Shown here piece by piece: positions 1-5,907 of a DNA stretch of 13,134 bases. The notes beneath the pieces were generated by a model that saw nothing but the letters and a program-made list of their open reading frames with translations, was not told the DNA's origin and ran no database searches. The translations under genes were made by a program, and so were the position numbers. This stretch comes from Desulfobacterales bacterium (lineage in GTDB: Bacteria > Desulfobacterota > DSM-4660 > Desulfatiglandales > Desulfatiglandaceae): NCBI GenBank assembly GCA_021107495.1, contig JAIOSR010000395.1, forward strand, positions 1-13,134, written 5' to 3'. Every line of letters begins with the position of its first letter. The stretch's first letter is position 1.

Positions 1-9
1 AATTCCTTA

Positions 10-43
10 ACTTTAGCTCACTTTAAACTTTAGTTCACTTCAA
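10..43. repeat. 17-bp tandem duplication, two copies
   Basis: ACTTTAGCTCACTTTAA is followed directly by ACTTTAGTTCACTTCAA, which differs at two positions. It lies in the gene-free left edge, 120 bp before pncA. No function is visible; it may be slipped duplication or part of a repeat that continues outside the window. Confidence 0.55.
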
Positions 44-161
44 ACTCTTGCAGCGATTCTTCAGGCAGAGCCATATGATTCTGAGCCCCGAATAGATAGA
101 TCTTCGACGGCCCCAGACGCCCGGATTTTAAAAGTAAAGATGTAAGGACGACAAGGTAAAC

Positions 162-806
162 ATGGTTATTGCCAGCGGAAATACGGGTGTCATAGTAGTG
201 GATATCCAGGGAGACTTCACCACGTGGAAGGACGGATCACTGGCAGTCGATGGCACGGACAGCCACTTTGTAGAGAAGATCCGTAAGGCCACAGAGACCC
301 TCGATAAAAATGGATACCTTATCTTCGGCACACAGGACTGGCACCCTGCAAATCATGTATCTTTCTTTACGAACCATCCCGGGAAACAGGCCTTTGAAGT
401 GATAAAGATAGAAGGAAAAACCCAGGTCCTCTGGCCCCCCCATTGCATACAGGGGACGGAGAATGCGAGGGTCCTCGTGGACAATAACCTCTTCATGGCC
501 ATCGTGAAAAAGGGGAAAGATCCCAGGTATGACAGCTACTCCGGTTTTCAGGACGACGGGGGAACCGAAACGGAGATGGATTCCATTCTCAAGAGAAACG
601 GGATCGAAAAGGTTATTGTTTACGGGCTTGCGACCGACTATTGCGTCAAGGCAACGGCCATAGATGCTGCCACTGCAGGTTACAATGTCACGGTTGTAGA
701 AGGTCTGTGCAAGGGCGTGGCACCCGATACCACGGAGAGCGCGCTGAAGGAAATGAAGAAAAAGGGGATAACGGTCTTGAAGGAACTGAACTCAAAAAAG
801 ATATAA
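162..806 (+). CDS. pncA: Nicotinamidase (PncA family, isochorismatase-like cysteine hydrolase)
   Basis: The product is predicted to hydrolyse nicotinamide to nicotinate and ammonia in the cytoplasm, the first step of NAD salvage. The 214-residue length is normal for the family. Visible motifs fit the nicotinamidase catalytic triad: D14 in VVDIQGDF, K117 in VKKGKD, and nucleophile C161 in LATDYCVKATAIDA. A metal site is formed by D59, H61 and H65 in GTQDWHPANHVSF, with H94 in WPPHC. The ATG is preceded by AAGG at 153-156, five bases upstream. A KptA-like gene begins about 23 bases after its stop, and pncB, the next enzyme of the pathway, lies farther downstream on the same strand, so co-transcription is likely. 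Related isochorismatase-fold hydrolases exist, but the metal-ligand set and the pncB neighbour make nicotinamidase the best call. Confidence 0.95.
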   Translation: MVIASGNTGVIVVDIQGDFTTWKDGSLAVDGTDSHFVEKIRKATETLDKNGYLIFGTQDWHPANHVSFFTNHPGKQAFEVIKIEGKTQVLWPPHCIQGTENARVLVDNNLFMAIVKKGKDPRYDSYSGFQDDGGTETEMDSILKRNGIEKVIVYGLATDYCVKATAIDAATAGYNVTVVEGLCKGVAPDTTESALKEMKKKGITVLKELNSKKI

Positions 807-816
807 TTGCAAATAC

Positions 817-822
817 AAGGAG
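817..822 (+). promoter_or_regulatory. Ribosome binding site supporting a CTG start
   Basis: A perfect AAGGAG lies seven bases before the in-frame CTG at 830. There is no ATG, GTG or TTG in this frame between the end of pncA and the conserved KptA sequence, so this site decides the proposed start. Confidence 0.6.
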
Positions 823-829
823 CCTTATC

Positions 830-1588
830 CTGGGTAAACGCAATCATCAAATCAAGATAGACAGCTTAAGCCGCTTCCTGGTCTACATTCTTGGCCACAA
901 GCCGTATGAATTCGGGCTGGTACCGGACATGGACGGGTTTGTGTCCTACAAGGAGCTGCTTCAGGCCATTCATGAAGAACCGGGCTGGCATTACGTAAGG
1001 CAATCCAATGTAAATGAAGTTCTCTTAGGCAAGGACAGGTCCCTGTTCCAGCCGGAGGAAAAACGTATCCGGGTCCTGGATAGACAATGGCAAATGGACC
1101 TTGCTCATCCCTCAGACATGCTGCCGAAGCTCCTGTTTACTCCCATAAGGAGAAAGGCGCATCCCGTGGTTATGGAAAAGGGCCTGAAATCGGCCGAGGG
1201 GAAACATATTGTCCTGTCCTCTGATCAGGATATGATCCTGAGGATCGGAAAAAGACGCGACCAAAGCCCCGTACTTCTGGAGATATTAGCCTCATCAGCA
1301 CAAAGCAAGGGCATCCCGTTCTATACCTTTCGCGATCTGTTCTTATGTACCGGGATTCCTGCCGAATATATCGCCGGACCCCAGGTATCAAAGGAGGTAC
1401 TTGAAGGCCTGAGGGCTGCTGCGGTAGCGAAAAAGGAGGTAATCAAGCCAAAACCGGCAGACTTTACTCCCGGTACGTTCCCCCTGGATCCATCAAGGGA
1501 TACCGATCTTAAAAGGAGGGCCAAAGGGAAAAAGCGAAAGGGATGGAAAGAAGAGGCAAGAAAGGTCAGAAAACATAAACGTCGGTGA
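830..1588 (+). CDS. kptA: Divergent RNA 2'-phosphotransferase (KptA/Tpt1 family), probable CTG start
   Basis: Family members remove a 2'-phosphate from RNA using NAD+, releasing nicotinamide and ADP-ribose 1'',2''-cyclic phosphate. From CTG 830 the product is 252 residues. The N-terminal winged-helix part is recognisable from LSRFLVYILGHKPYEFGL (residues 13-30), and the ADP-ribosyltransferase-like part from KHIVLS (125-130), GKRRDQSPV (140-148) and KGIPFY (160-165). The C-terminus (about 205-252) is an extra, very basic Lys/Arg-rich tail suggesting nucleic-acid binding. Odd features: the canonical Arg-His pair reads G22-H23, the usual GHS after the IRA-like strand is RQW (85-87), and the LYHGT motif reads LFTPI (102-106). 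H23, R81 and R142 remain at the other tetrad positions. It may be an inactive or retargeted homologue. The reading frame stays open upstream inside pncA, but that part is a shadow. Confidence 0.75.
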   Translation: MGKRNHQIKIDSLSRFLVYILGHKPYEFGLVPDMDGFVSYKELLQAIHEEPGWHYVRQSNVNEVLLGKDRSLFQPEEKRIRVLDRQWQMDLAHPSDMLPKLLFTPIRRKAHPVVMEKGLKSAEGKHIVLSSDQDMILRIGKRRDQSPVLLEILASSAQSKGIPFYTFRDLFLCTGIPAEYIAGPQVSKEVLEGLRAAAVAKKEVIKPKPADFTPGTFPLDPSRDTDLKRRAKGKKRKGWKEEARKVRKHKRR

Positions 1589-1702
1589 GCAGTTGACACG
1601 TCTCAGACATTTTTCTACTGTTTATTTCCTTCCGACTCTGGTAATCTCAAGAAAATTCTTTCTGGGGTTTTAAAGCATGTCCCGATTCGTTGAAGTTACG
1701 AA

Positions 1703-1756
1703 GGCAAAATAAATGGGTCATCTCCCATTGAGCGGATTTACCTCAACCCCATAGGG
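1703..1756 (+). repeat. Element 1 leader with covarying hairpin
   Basis: GGCAAAATAAATGGGTCATC begins a segment repeated near 5361-5410. It contains the stem AATGGG (1712-1717), loop TCATCT and CCCATT (1724-1729), and ends with CCCATAGGG next to the 8-bp array. The copy at 5361 preserves the stem by compensatory changes (AATTGG/CCAATT), suggesting the structure matters rather than the bare sequence. Confidence 0.65.
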
Positions 1757-1759
1757 TAC

Positions 1760-1794
1760 AAGGGGTCAAGGAGTCAAGGGGTCGAGGGGTCGAG
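1760..1794 (+). repeat. 8-bp tandem array, left end of element 1
   Basis: Four consecutive units are visible: AAGGGGTC, AAGGAGTC, AAGGGGTC and GAGGGGTC, followed by GAG. The array is the approximate reverse complement of the array at 2067-2102, so the two form terminal inverted repeats around the four-helix-bundle relic. Confidence 0.7.
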
Positions 1795-2079
1795 TGAAAG
1801 GAAAAAGATACGGGCTGACTTCACAGATAAGAAAATCGCCTGTTTCTATTCCCAAATATAGCAGAAGGCTATGCTAGAAAGACAACTATCGATTATGTCA
1901 GGATGATTTACACATCTTATGGCTCTGTTTGTGAATTAGAAATACAGATATTATCAGCAGGGGATTGGGATTTTATTGAAAAAGGTAAAAGGGATACACT
2001 AAAAAAAGACATACCGGGAATCGAAAGAATTTTGAAAGCGCTCATTAAGTCTTTAAAAAACAAACCCTCGAATCCTTGA
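1794..2079 (+). pseudogene. Decayed four-helix-bundle protein gene (23S rRNA intervening-sequence / Avd-like family)
   Basis: Two reading frames join to give a typical fragment of this family. The first (1794-1853) reads YGLTSQIRKSPVSIP. After a 2-base deletion near 1854 the second (1855-2076) starts NIAEGYARKTTIDYVRMIY and continues for 74 residues to a TGA at 2077, giving the characteristic Ser-Ile-Pro then Asn-Ile-Ala-Glu-Gly signature and later amphipathic helices. The first helix normally found before YGLTSQIRR is missing, so the gene is both 5'-truncated and frameshifted. Family members occur as inserts in 23S rRNA, as the Avd partner of diversity-generating retroelements, and as many solitary genes of unknown role. 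Codon use is more AT-rich than in pncB or kptA. The terminal residues are encoded inside the right-hand 8-bp array. Confidence 0.75.
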
Positions 2080-2102
2080 CCCCTTGAATCCCTGAACCCT
2101 GA
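2067..2102 (+). repeat. 8-bp tandem array, right end of element 1 (inverted)
   Basis: The units are CTCGAATC, CTTGACCC, CTTGAATC, CCTGAACC and a partial CTGA, in inverted orientation relative to 1760-1794. The array ends only nine bases before the AGGAG ribosome binding site of pncB (from 2112), so the element forms the immediate upstream region of that gene. Confidence 0.65.
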
Positions 2103-2125
2103 CTGTTCAACAGGAGATATTCCAT

Positions 2126-3565
2126 ATGTGGTCACAGTGGGCCTTACAGACCGATCTCTATCAACTCACCATGGTAGGCGGATATGTGCTGAAGGGTAAG
2201 AAGGATCAGACGGCCACCTTTGATTATTTCTTCCGCAAGATTCCGGATAATGGGGGTTATTGCGTGCTGGCCGGCCTTGCAGACGTGATCGACTACCTGC
2301 GGAAACTCCGGTTCACCAAAAAGGACCTCTCTTATCTCGAGCGTTTGGGGATCTTTCCCCAAGAGGTTCTGGAATACTTCGAAAATTTTGTATTTACCGG
2401 GGACCTCTGCGCCATTCCCGAGGGAACTGTCGTTTTTCCCCATGAACCATTGATCCGGGTGACCGCGCTACTTCCCGAGGCCCAGATTATAGAAAGCGCA
2501 CTGCTCAACATAATGAATTTCCAGACCCTGATAGCCACCAAAGGGGCTCGAATGCGCTGGGCCGCCCATGGTGACCCTGTGATCGACTTTGGCCTGAGAA
2601 GGGCCCACGGACCTTACGGCGCTTTGATGGCATCCCGCGCTGCTTATATCGGTGGCGTGGATGCTACTTCCAATGTGCTTGCGGGAAGGGTCTACGGCAT
2701 TCCGGTCAGAGGGACACACGCCCATTCATGGGTTGAGAGTTTCCCCACCGAGTTGGACTCCTTCCGCGCCTACGCCGAAGTATATCCCGATACCTGTCTT
2801 TTTTTGGCCGATACCTATGATACGATCAAGAGCGGGGTGCCGAATGCCATTCAAGTGGGGCGCGAGCTAAGGGAAAAAGGCCATGAACTCTTTGGCATTC
2901 GCTTAGACAGCGGTGACCTGGCGTATCTGAGTAAAGAGGCCCGTAAAATGCTCGATGAGGCAGGCTTTCCCGAAGCCTCCATCGTGGCCTCCAGTGATCT
3001 TGATGAATGGATTGTGGAAAGTCTTAAACGACAGGGCGCGAACATTGACATATGGGGTATCGGCACAAGGCTGGTTACCTCTTTCTCACACCCTGCACTC
3101 GGCGGCGTCTATAAGCTGACGGCCCTCGATGATGGGAATAGAATGGAACCCAAGATTAAGCGTTCGGATAACCCCGAAAAAATTACAAACCCCGGTCTCA
3201 AAAAGGTGGTCAGGATCTACGATCAGAGGGGACGGATGAGAGGTGACGTGCTGTTTTTGGATGAGGAGGAAATCACGGAGGAACACTCCATTCGTGCATA
3301 TCATCCCCTGTTCGCCCATGTTTTCAAGACTTATCCAAAACGTTTCAAGGTTCGGGAACTCCTTGAGCCCATATTTCAAAAGGGGGAGCTGGTCTATAAA
3401 AGCCCTTCCGTCAAGGCTATACGGGAAAATGCCCTGAAAAATCTGAAACAACTGGATGCAGCTTACAAGCGTTTCCGCAACCCCCATACATATCACATAA
3501 GCCTCAGCCCTTCTCTCTTCAAAATCAAACAGCGCCTGCTGCGTGAGGCCGCAAAACGGAAATGA
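2126..3565 (+). CDS. pncB: Nicotinate phosphoribosyltransferase
   Basis: The enzyme joins nicotinate to PRPP, with ATP, to form nicotinate mononucleotide, the committed step of the Preiss-Handler NAD route. The 479 residues match the long bacterial NAPRTase type. Recognisable parts are LQTDLYQLTM (7-16), FDYFFRKIP (32-40), LRRAHGPYGALMASRAAYIG (158-176 region), GTHAHSWV (196-203, with H200 at the position of the autophosphorylated His of E. coli PncB), RLDSGDLA (259-266) and IWGIGTRLVTS (309-319). The ATG at 2126 has AGGAG (from 2112) nine bases upstream. pncA lies 1.3 kb upstream on the same strand, so salvage from nicotinamide is complete up to the mononucleotide. Because a decayed repeat element lies directly upstream, transcription must either read through it or begin in it. 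Confidence 0.96.
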   Translation: MWSQWALQTDLYQLTMVGGYVLKGKKDQTATFDYFFRKIPDNGGYCVLAGLADVIDYLRKLRFTKKDLSYLERLGIFPQEVLEYFENFVFTGDLCAIPEGTVVFPHEPLIRVTALLPEAQIIESALLNIMNFQTLIATKGARMRWAAHGDPVIDFGLRRAHGPYGALMASRAAYIGGVDATSNVLAGRVYGIPVRGTHAHSWVESFPTELDSFRAYAEVYPDTCLFLADTYDTIKSGVPNAIQVGRELREKGHELFGIRLDSGDLAYLSKEARKMLDEAGFPEASIVASSDLDEWIVESLKRQGANIDIWGIGTRLVTSFSHPALGGVYKLTALDDGNRMEPKIKRSDNPEKITNPGLKKVVRIYDQRGRMRGDVLFLDEEEITEEHSIRAYHPLFAHVFKTYPKRFKVRELLEPIFQKGELVYKSPSVKAIRENALKNLKQLDAAYKRFRNPHTYHISLSPSLFKIKQRLLREAAKRK

Positions 3566-3682
3566 AGTATCTGCACCATATTTGGGGGAACTCGAATTTA
3601 TGCAGACATCTCTTGAATGACGACCGGCGTCCGTCAAGGCATGCCCCGCCACTATCGACTAACGCCCCTACTTATTGAGCTA

Positions 3683-5011
3683 TTACGAAATTAGCCTCTT
3701 TTGACCCTTCATCCCACCTTTTACCTTACCATTTTCAACTCTCTCCATATTTACGGAAACAAGCCTTCCTGTCACATCTTTATCCGAGGGAAAAACCACC
3801 GGCAGGTAATTATCACTCATGCCCCTGAATATGTTTTTTTCCCCTGAATCCCATTTTTCTGCAAGAACTAAAAAATCTTTGTTCAGGCAACCGTGATAGA
3901 ATGCATCTCTTTTTATCTGCCCCAGATTCCTCAATTCTGCGGCCCTTCTCTTGATTTCCTCCGGGGCCATTTGGCCGGCAAGACCTGCTGCCTCGGTTCC
4001 GGGTCTGGCTGAAAAGGGGAAGACATGGAGATATGACACGGGCAAATCTTTGATCAGGGAGCATGTGTTTTCATGGGCAGCCTTAGCCTCCCCCGGAAAC
4101 CCGGAAATGATATCAACCCCCATGGCGGCAAGAGGGATTCTGTCATAGATGGTTTCAATCAATTTGGCAAACGTCCCTGTCTTGTAATTTCGGTTCATCT
4201 TCTTCAGGGTCCCGTCATCACCACTTTGAAGAGATATATGGAAATGCCGGCAGAGCCATTCTTCAGATGCCGCCATGTCTATAAGTTCTTCGTCTATTTC
4301 ATCGGGATGCAGGGAGCTGAGTCTTATGCGAACGGGGAAGCCCTCCTTTCCGAGAGACCGAAGCACCGCATTAAGATTCATTCCTCCCCCGAGATCCGCT
4401 CCGTACTTTCCAAGATGAATTCCGGTCAGAACAATCTCCCGGTAGCCCTCACCTGCCAAGGACTCTACCATGGATAGGACCTTTGAAGCAGGGAGACTCC
4501 TGTAGGGCCCCCTGGCAAAAGGGACAATGCAATAGGCGCAAAAGGATTGACAACCGTCCTGTATTTTGAGGTTGGCACGGGTTCGACCAGGAAACCGCTT
4601 TATTCGAAGAAACTCGAAATCCATTTCTGGCTCAAATTCGGTCAGGATAACAGCCTGTTGCATCGATTCCGCTGCATTCACAAGAAGTCCGGGAAGTTTT
4701 CCCTTTGCCCTGTTGTCCGCGATCAGCCCAATTCCCTGGATCCGGGTAAGCTCATCAGGGAAAACCTGGGCATAGCATCCTACGGCAGCGACCAGCCCTT
4801 CCGGGTTCTCCCTGATTGCCTTTCTGATGGCCTGTCTTGACTGGTGAGAAGCCCTTTGTGTGACGATACAAGTGTTAATAACTGCAATGTCCGCCCTTTC
4901 CCCCTTGATCGCCCGGCGCAATCCCGCATGAGCAAGTTCCTCACTCAGATATGCGGATTCATACTGGTTCACCCTGCATCCGAGGGTTATGATTTTAAAT
5001 GATCCGGCCAT
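3683..5011 (-). CDS. mtaB: tRNA t6A37 methylthiotransferase MtaB (radical SAM)
   Basis: MtaB-type enzymes convert t6A at position 37 of ANN-decoding tRNAs to ms2t6A. The 442-residue product has the full methylthiotransferase layout. The N-terminal UPF0004 domain carries cluster cysteines C12 (LGCRVNQYES), C48 (INTCIVT) and C79 (AVGCYAQ). The radical-SAM CX3CX2C is C154, C158 and C161 in CQSFCAYCIVPFARGPYRS. Later motifs include ILTGIHLGKYG-like and SLQSGDDGTLKKMNR, and a C-terminal TRAM-like region follows. GCRVNQYES favours MtaB over MiaB, which has GCQMN-type sequence, and over RimO. The start ATG is preceded on its strand by AGG about nine bases upstream. It is convergent with pncB, with 117 bp between the two stops and no convincing terminator there. 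Confidence 0.93.
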   Translation of the reverse strand: MAGSFKIITLGCRVNQYESAYLSEELAHAGLRRAIKGERADIAVINTCIVTQRASHQSRQAIRKAIRENPEGLVAAVGCYAQVFPDELTRIQGIGLIADNRAKGKLPGLLVNAAESMQQAVILTEFEPEMDFEFLRIKRFPGRTRANLKIQDGCQSFCAYCIVPFARGPYRSLPASKVLSMVESLAGEGYREIVLTGIHLGKYGADLGGGMNLNAVLRSLGKEGFPVRIRLSSLHPDEIDEELIDMAASEEWLCRHFHISLQSGDDGTLKKMNRNYKTGTFAKLIETIYDRIPLAAMGVDIISGFPGEAKAAHENTCSLIKDLPVSYLHVFPFSARPGTEAAGLAGQMAPEEIKRRAAELRNLGQIKRDAFYHGCLNKDFLVLAEKWDSGEKNIFRGMSDNYLPVVFPSDKDVTGRLVSVNMERVENGKVKGGMKGQKRLIS

Positions 5012-5061
5012 TGTTTAACCTGATATTACTAAAATTCATTTTTTATTTTTGTGTATTTTGT

Positions 5062-5095
5062 CCACCCTCCGTAGCAGGCTACTGCGGAGGACGGG
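5062..5095 (-). repeat. REP-like palindrome, copy A
   Basis: CCACCCTCCGTAG...CTACTGCGGAGGACGGG can fold with CTCCG/CGGAG at its core. Read on the minus strand the outer part forms G-U wobble pairs, whereas on the plus strand the same positions mismatch. It is an inverted copy of 5811-5843. Confidence 0.6.
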
Positions 5096-5109
5096 CGCAT
5101 TTTTGCCTG

Positions 5110-5141
5110 CCCTGTGGAATGCGAAGCTTATTCCTCTGGGG
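5110..5141. repeat. Imperfect palindrome
   Basis: CCCTGTGGAAT and ATTCCTCTGGG surround a nine-base loop. The core GGAAT/ATTCC stem is perfect and the CCC/GGG outer stem pairs after a small internal loop. It follows copy A closely and may be part of the same compound repeat. Confidence 0.45.
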
Positions 5142-5176
5142 CGGCCATGTCAAAATTGCATCACATGGTTTTTCAA

Positions 5177-5204
5177 GCTGAATGCTGACGGCTGATCGCT
5201 GACA
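5177..5204 (+). repeat. 7-bp tandem array GCTGANN x4
   Basis: GCTGAAT, GCTGACG, GCTGATC and GCTGACA follow each other without gaps, then GCC. The first five bases of each unit are invariant and the last two vary. No reading frame uses it. Confidence 0.65.
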
Positions 5205-5209
5205 GCCTC

Positions 5210-5227
5210 TTAGCGTTTGAGCGCTAA
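5210..5227. repeat. Short palindrome TTAGCG/CGCTAA
   Basis: A perfect 6-bp inverted repeat with a six-base loop (TTTGAG). No T-run follows, so it is not called as a terminator. Confidence 0.35.
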
Positions 5228-5360
5228 TTCATTTAAGGTAATATTCAATTTTATTTAAGAAAGCAATCAGAAGGGACACAATATGCCATTTGCACTTCCA
5301 TTTAACCTGTGATAAACTTTATTTTTATGGATCATCTCCCAATTAGTCGTAATTAATTAA

Positions 5361-5424
5361 GGCAAAATAAATTGGTTATTTCCAATTGAGCAGGTGTTAT
5401 CCCATAGGGTACAAGGGGTCAAGG
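5361..5424 (+). repeat. Element 2 leader and first array unit
   Basis: GGCAAAATAAATTGGTTATT opens a second copy of the segment at 1703. The stem is AATTGG (5370-5375), loop TTATTT, CCAATT (5382-5387). CCCATAGGGTACAAGGGGTC (5401-5420) is identical to the corresponding bases of element 1. A partial extra copy, ATGGATCATCTCCCAATTAG, lies just upstream near 5326-5346. Confidence 0.65.
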
Positions 5425-5522
5425 CCCGACCTGTCGCGACTCTATGATTACTTAAGTTATAGGCCAAGCCTCACAATGCTGACAGTTTATTGAAAATCCA
5501 GTAAGGTTAATCGGTCTGGGCC
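5425..5522. other. Apparent insertion splitting the left array of element 2
   Basis: In element 1 the 8-bp units run on without a break. Here AAGGGGTCAAGG (5413-5424) is separated by about 98 bases from the next array-like sequence, GGGATTCAAGGGTTCGAG (5524-5541). The intervening piece has inverted ends, GGCCCGACC (5423-5431) and GGTCTGGGCC (5513-5522). No coding content is visible. Confidence 0.4.
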
Positions 5523-5543
5523 AGGGATTCAAGGGTTCGAGTG

Positions 5544-5565
5544 ATCCGCCACAGAACAGGCGGAT
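5544..5565. repeat. 7-bp perfect hairpin inside element 2
   Basis: ATCCGCC and GGCGGAT flank an eight-base loop. It follows the interrupted array directly and has no counterpart in element 1. It is not followed by a T-run on the plus strand. Confidence 0.45.
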
Positions 5566-5680
5566 AAAAATGCTAAAGAATTACAAAGGATTGAAAATCC
5601 GGCAAAAGTAATACCAACTCCGTTTAGAGATATATGGAATAATAGCAAAACTTTCAGGTGAATCGGGTTCACGAAACAAA

Positions 5681-5739
5681 GACATAACGGAAAGCGAAAG
5701 AAGGTTGAAAGCCTGATAAAGTTTTTTGAAAACAAATAG
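5681..5739 (+). pseudogene. C-terminal scrap of a second four-helix-bundle gene
   Basis: Reading from 5681 gives DITESERRLKA, then with a 1-base deletion near 5713 LIKFFENK and a stop at 5737-5739. This matches the C-terminus of the relic in element 1 (GIERILKALIKSLKNK) at corresponding positions. The rest of the gene is not recognisable between 5566 and 5680. The fragment supports common ancestry of the two elements. Confidence 0.55.
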
Positions 5740-5770
5740 CTTGTCGAAGATCCCGTTGACTTTCACGGGG

Positions 5771-5800
5771 AATCGTTGACCCCTTGAATCCTTGGCCCCT
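5771..5800 (+). repeat. Right-end 8-bp array of element 2
   Basis: AATCGTTGACCCCTTGAATC followed by CTTGGCCCCT matches the right array of element 1 (2071-2090), including TTGACCCCTTGAATCC, and is inverted with respect to the left-end units at 5413 and 5524. Confidence 0.6.
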
Positions 5801-5858
5801 CTTCTCCAACCCGTCCTCCGTATCAGGCTACTGCGGAGGGTGGATTAAATTGGAGAAG
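5801..5858 (+). repeat. Long hairpin with REP-like core, copy B
   Basis: CTTCTCCAA (5801-5809) pairs perfectly with TTGGAGAAG (5850-5858). Inside it, CCGTCCTCCG (5811-5820) pairs with CGGAGGGTGG (5834-5843), allowing two G-U wobbles in a plus-strand transcript. The core is an inverted copy of 5062-5095. It lies 50 bases before the next gene and is not followed by a T-run, so a repeat or structured leader is likelier than a terminator. Confidence 0.6.
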
Positions 5859-5907
5859 AACCATCGGTATTTAAATTGATGAAAGAACTTTGTAAGGGGG
5901 AATTGCA

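Larger units (their letters stand above)
5012..5907. other. Gene-free repeat-rich region upstream of mtaB
   Basis: No intact gene was found in these 896 bases. In order they hold an AT-rich stretch next to mtaB (to about 5060), which could contain its promoter; a REP-like hairpin; a second hairpin; a 7-bp tandem array; a 6-bp palindrome; an AT-rich stretch with a partial leader copy near 5326; the second decayed four-helix-bundle element; and a second REP-like hairpin in opposite orientation. The pieces are listed separately. Confidence 0.8.

Noticed and set aside
641..829. Upstream extension of the KptA-like reading frame inside pncA
   Set aside because: These 63 codons are out of frame with a well-supported nicotinamidase and give a Cys/Arg/His-rich sequence unlike KptA; they are a shadow of pncA.
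1760..2102. CRISPR array
   Set aside because: Repeat units are only 8 bp with no spacers between them, and no cas gene is present.
3618..3636. TGACG/CGTCA palindrome as a terminator between pncB and mtaB
   Set aside because: The stem is short, the inner pairing is out of register, and no T-run follows on either strand.
3086..3652. 188-codon open frame on the minus strand opposite pncB
   Set aside because: It lies almost entirely antisense to conserved pncB sequence, has no recognisable motif and no good ribosome binding site.
5544..5565. Rho-independent terminator
   Set aside because: The ATCCGCC/GGCGGAT stem is good, but it is followed by A residues on the plus strand and by no T-run on the minus strand.
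5361..5800. Diversity-generating retroelement, suggested by the Avd-like family
   Set aside because: No reverse transcriptase, template repeat or variable repeat is present; the relics match solitary four-helix-bundle genes better.
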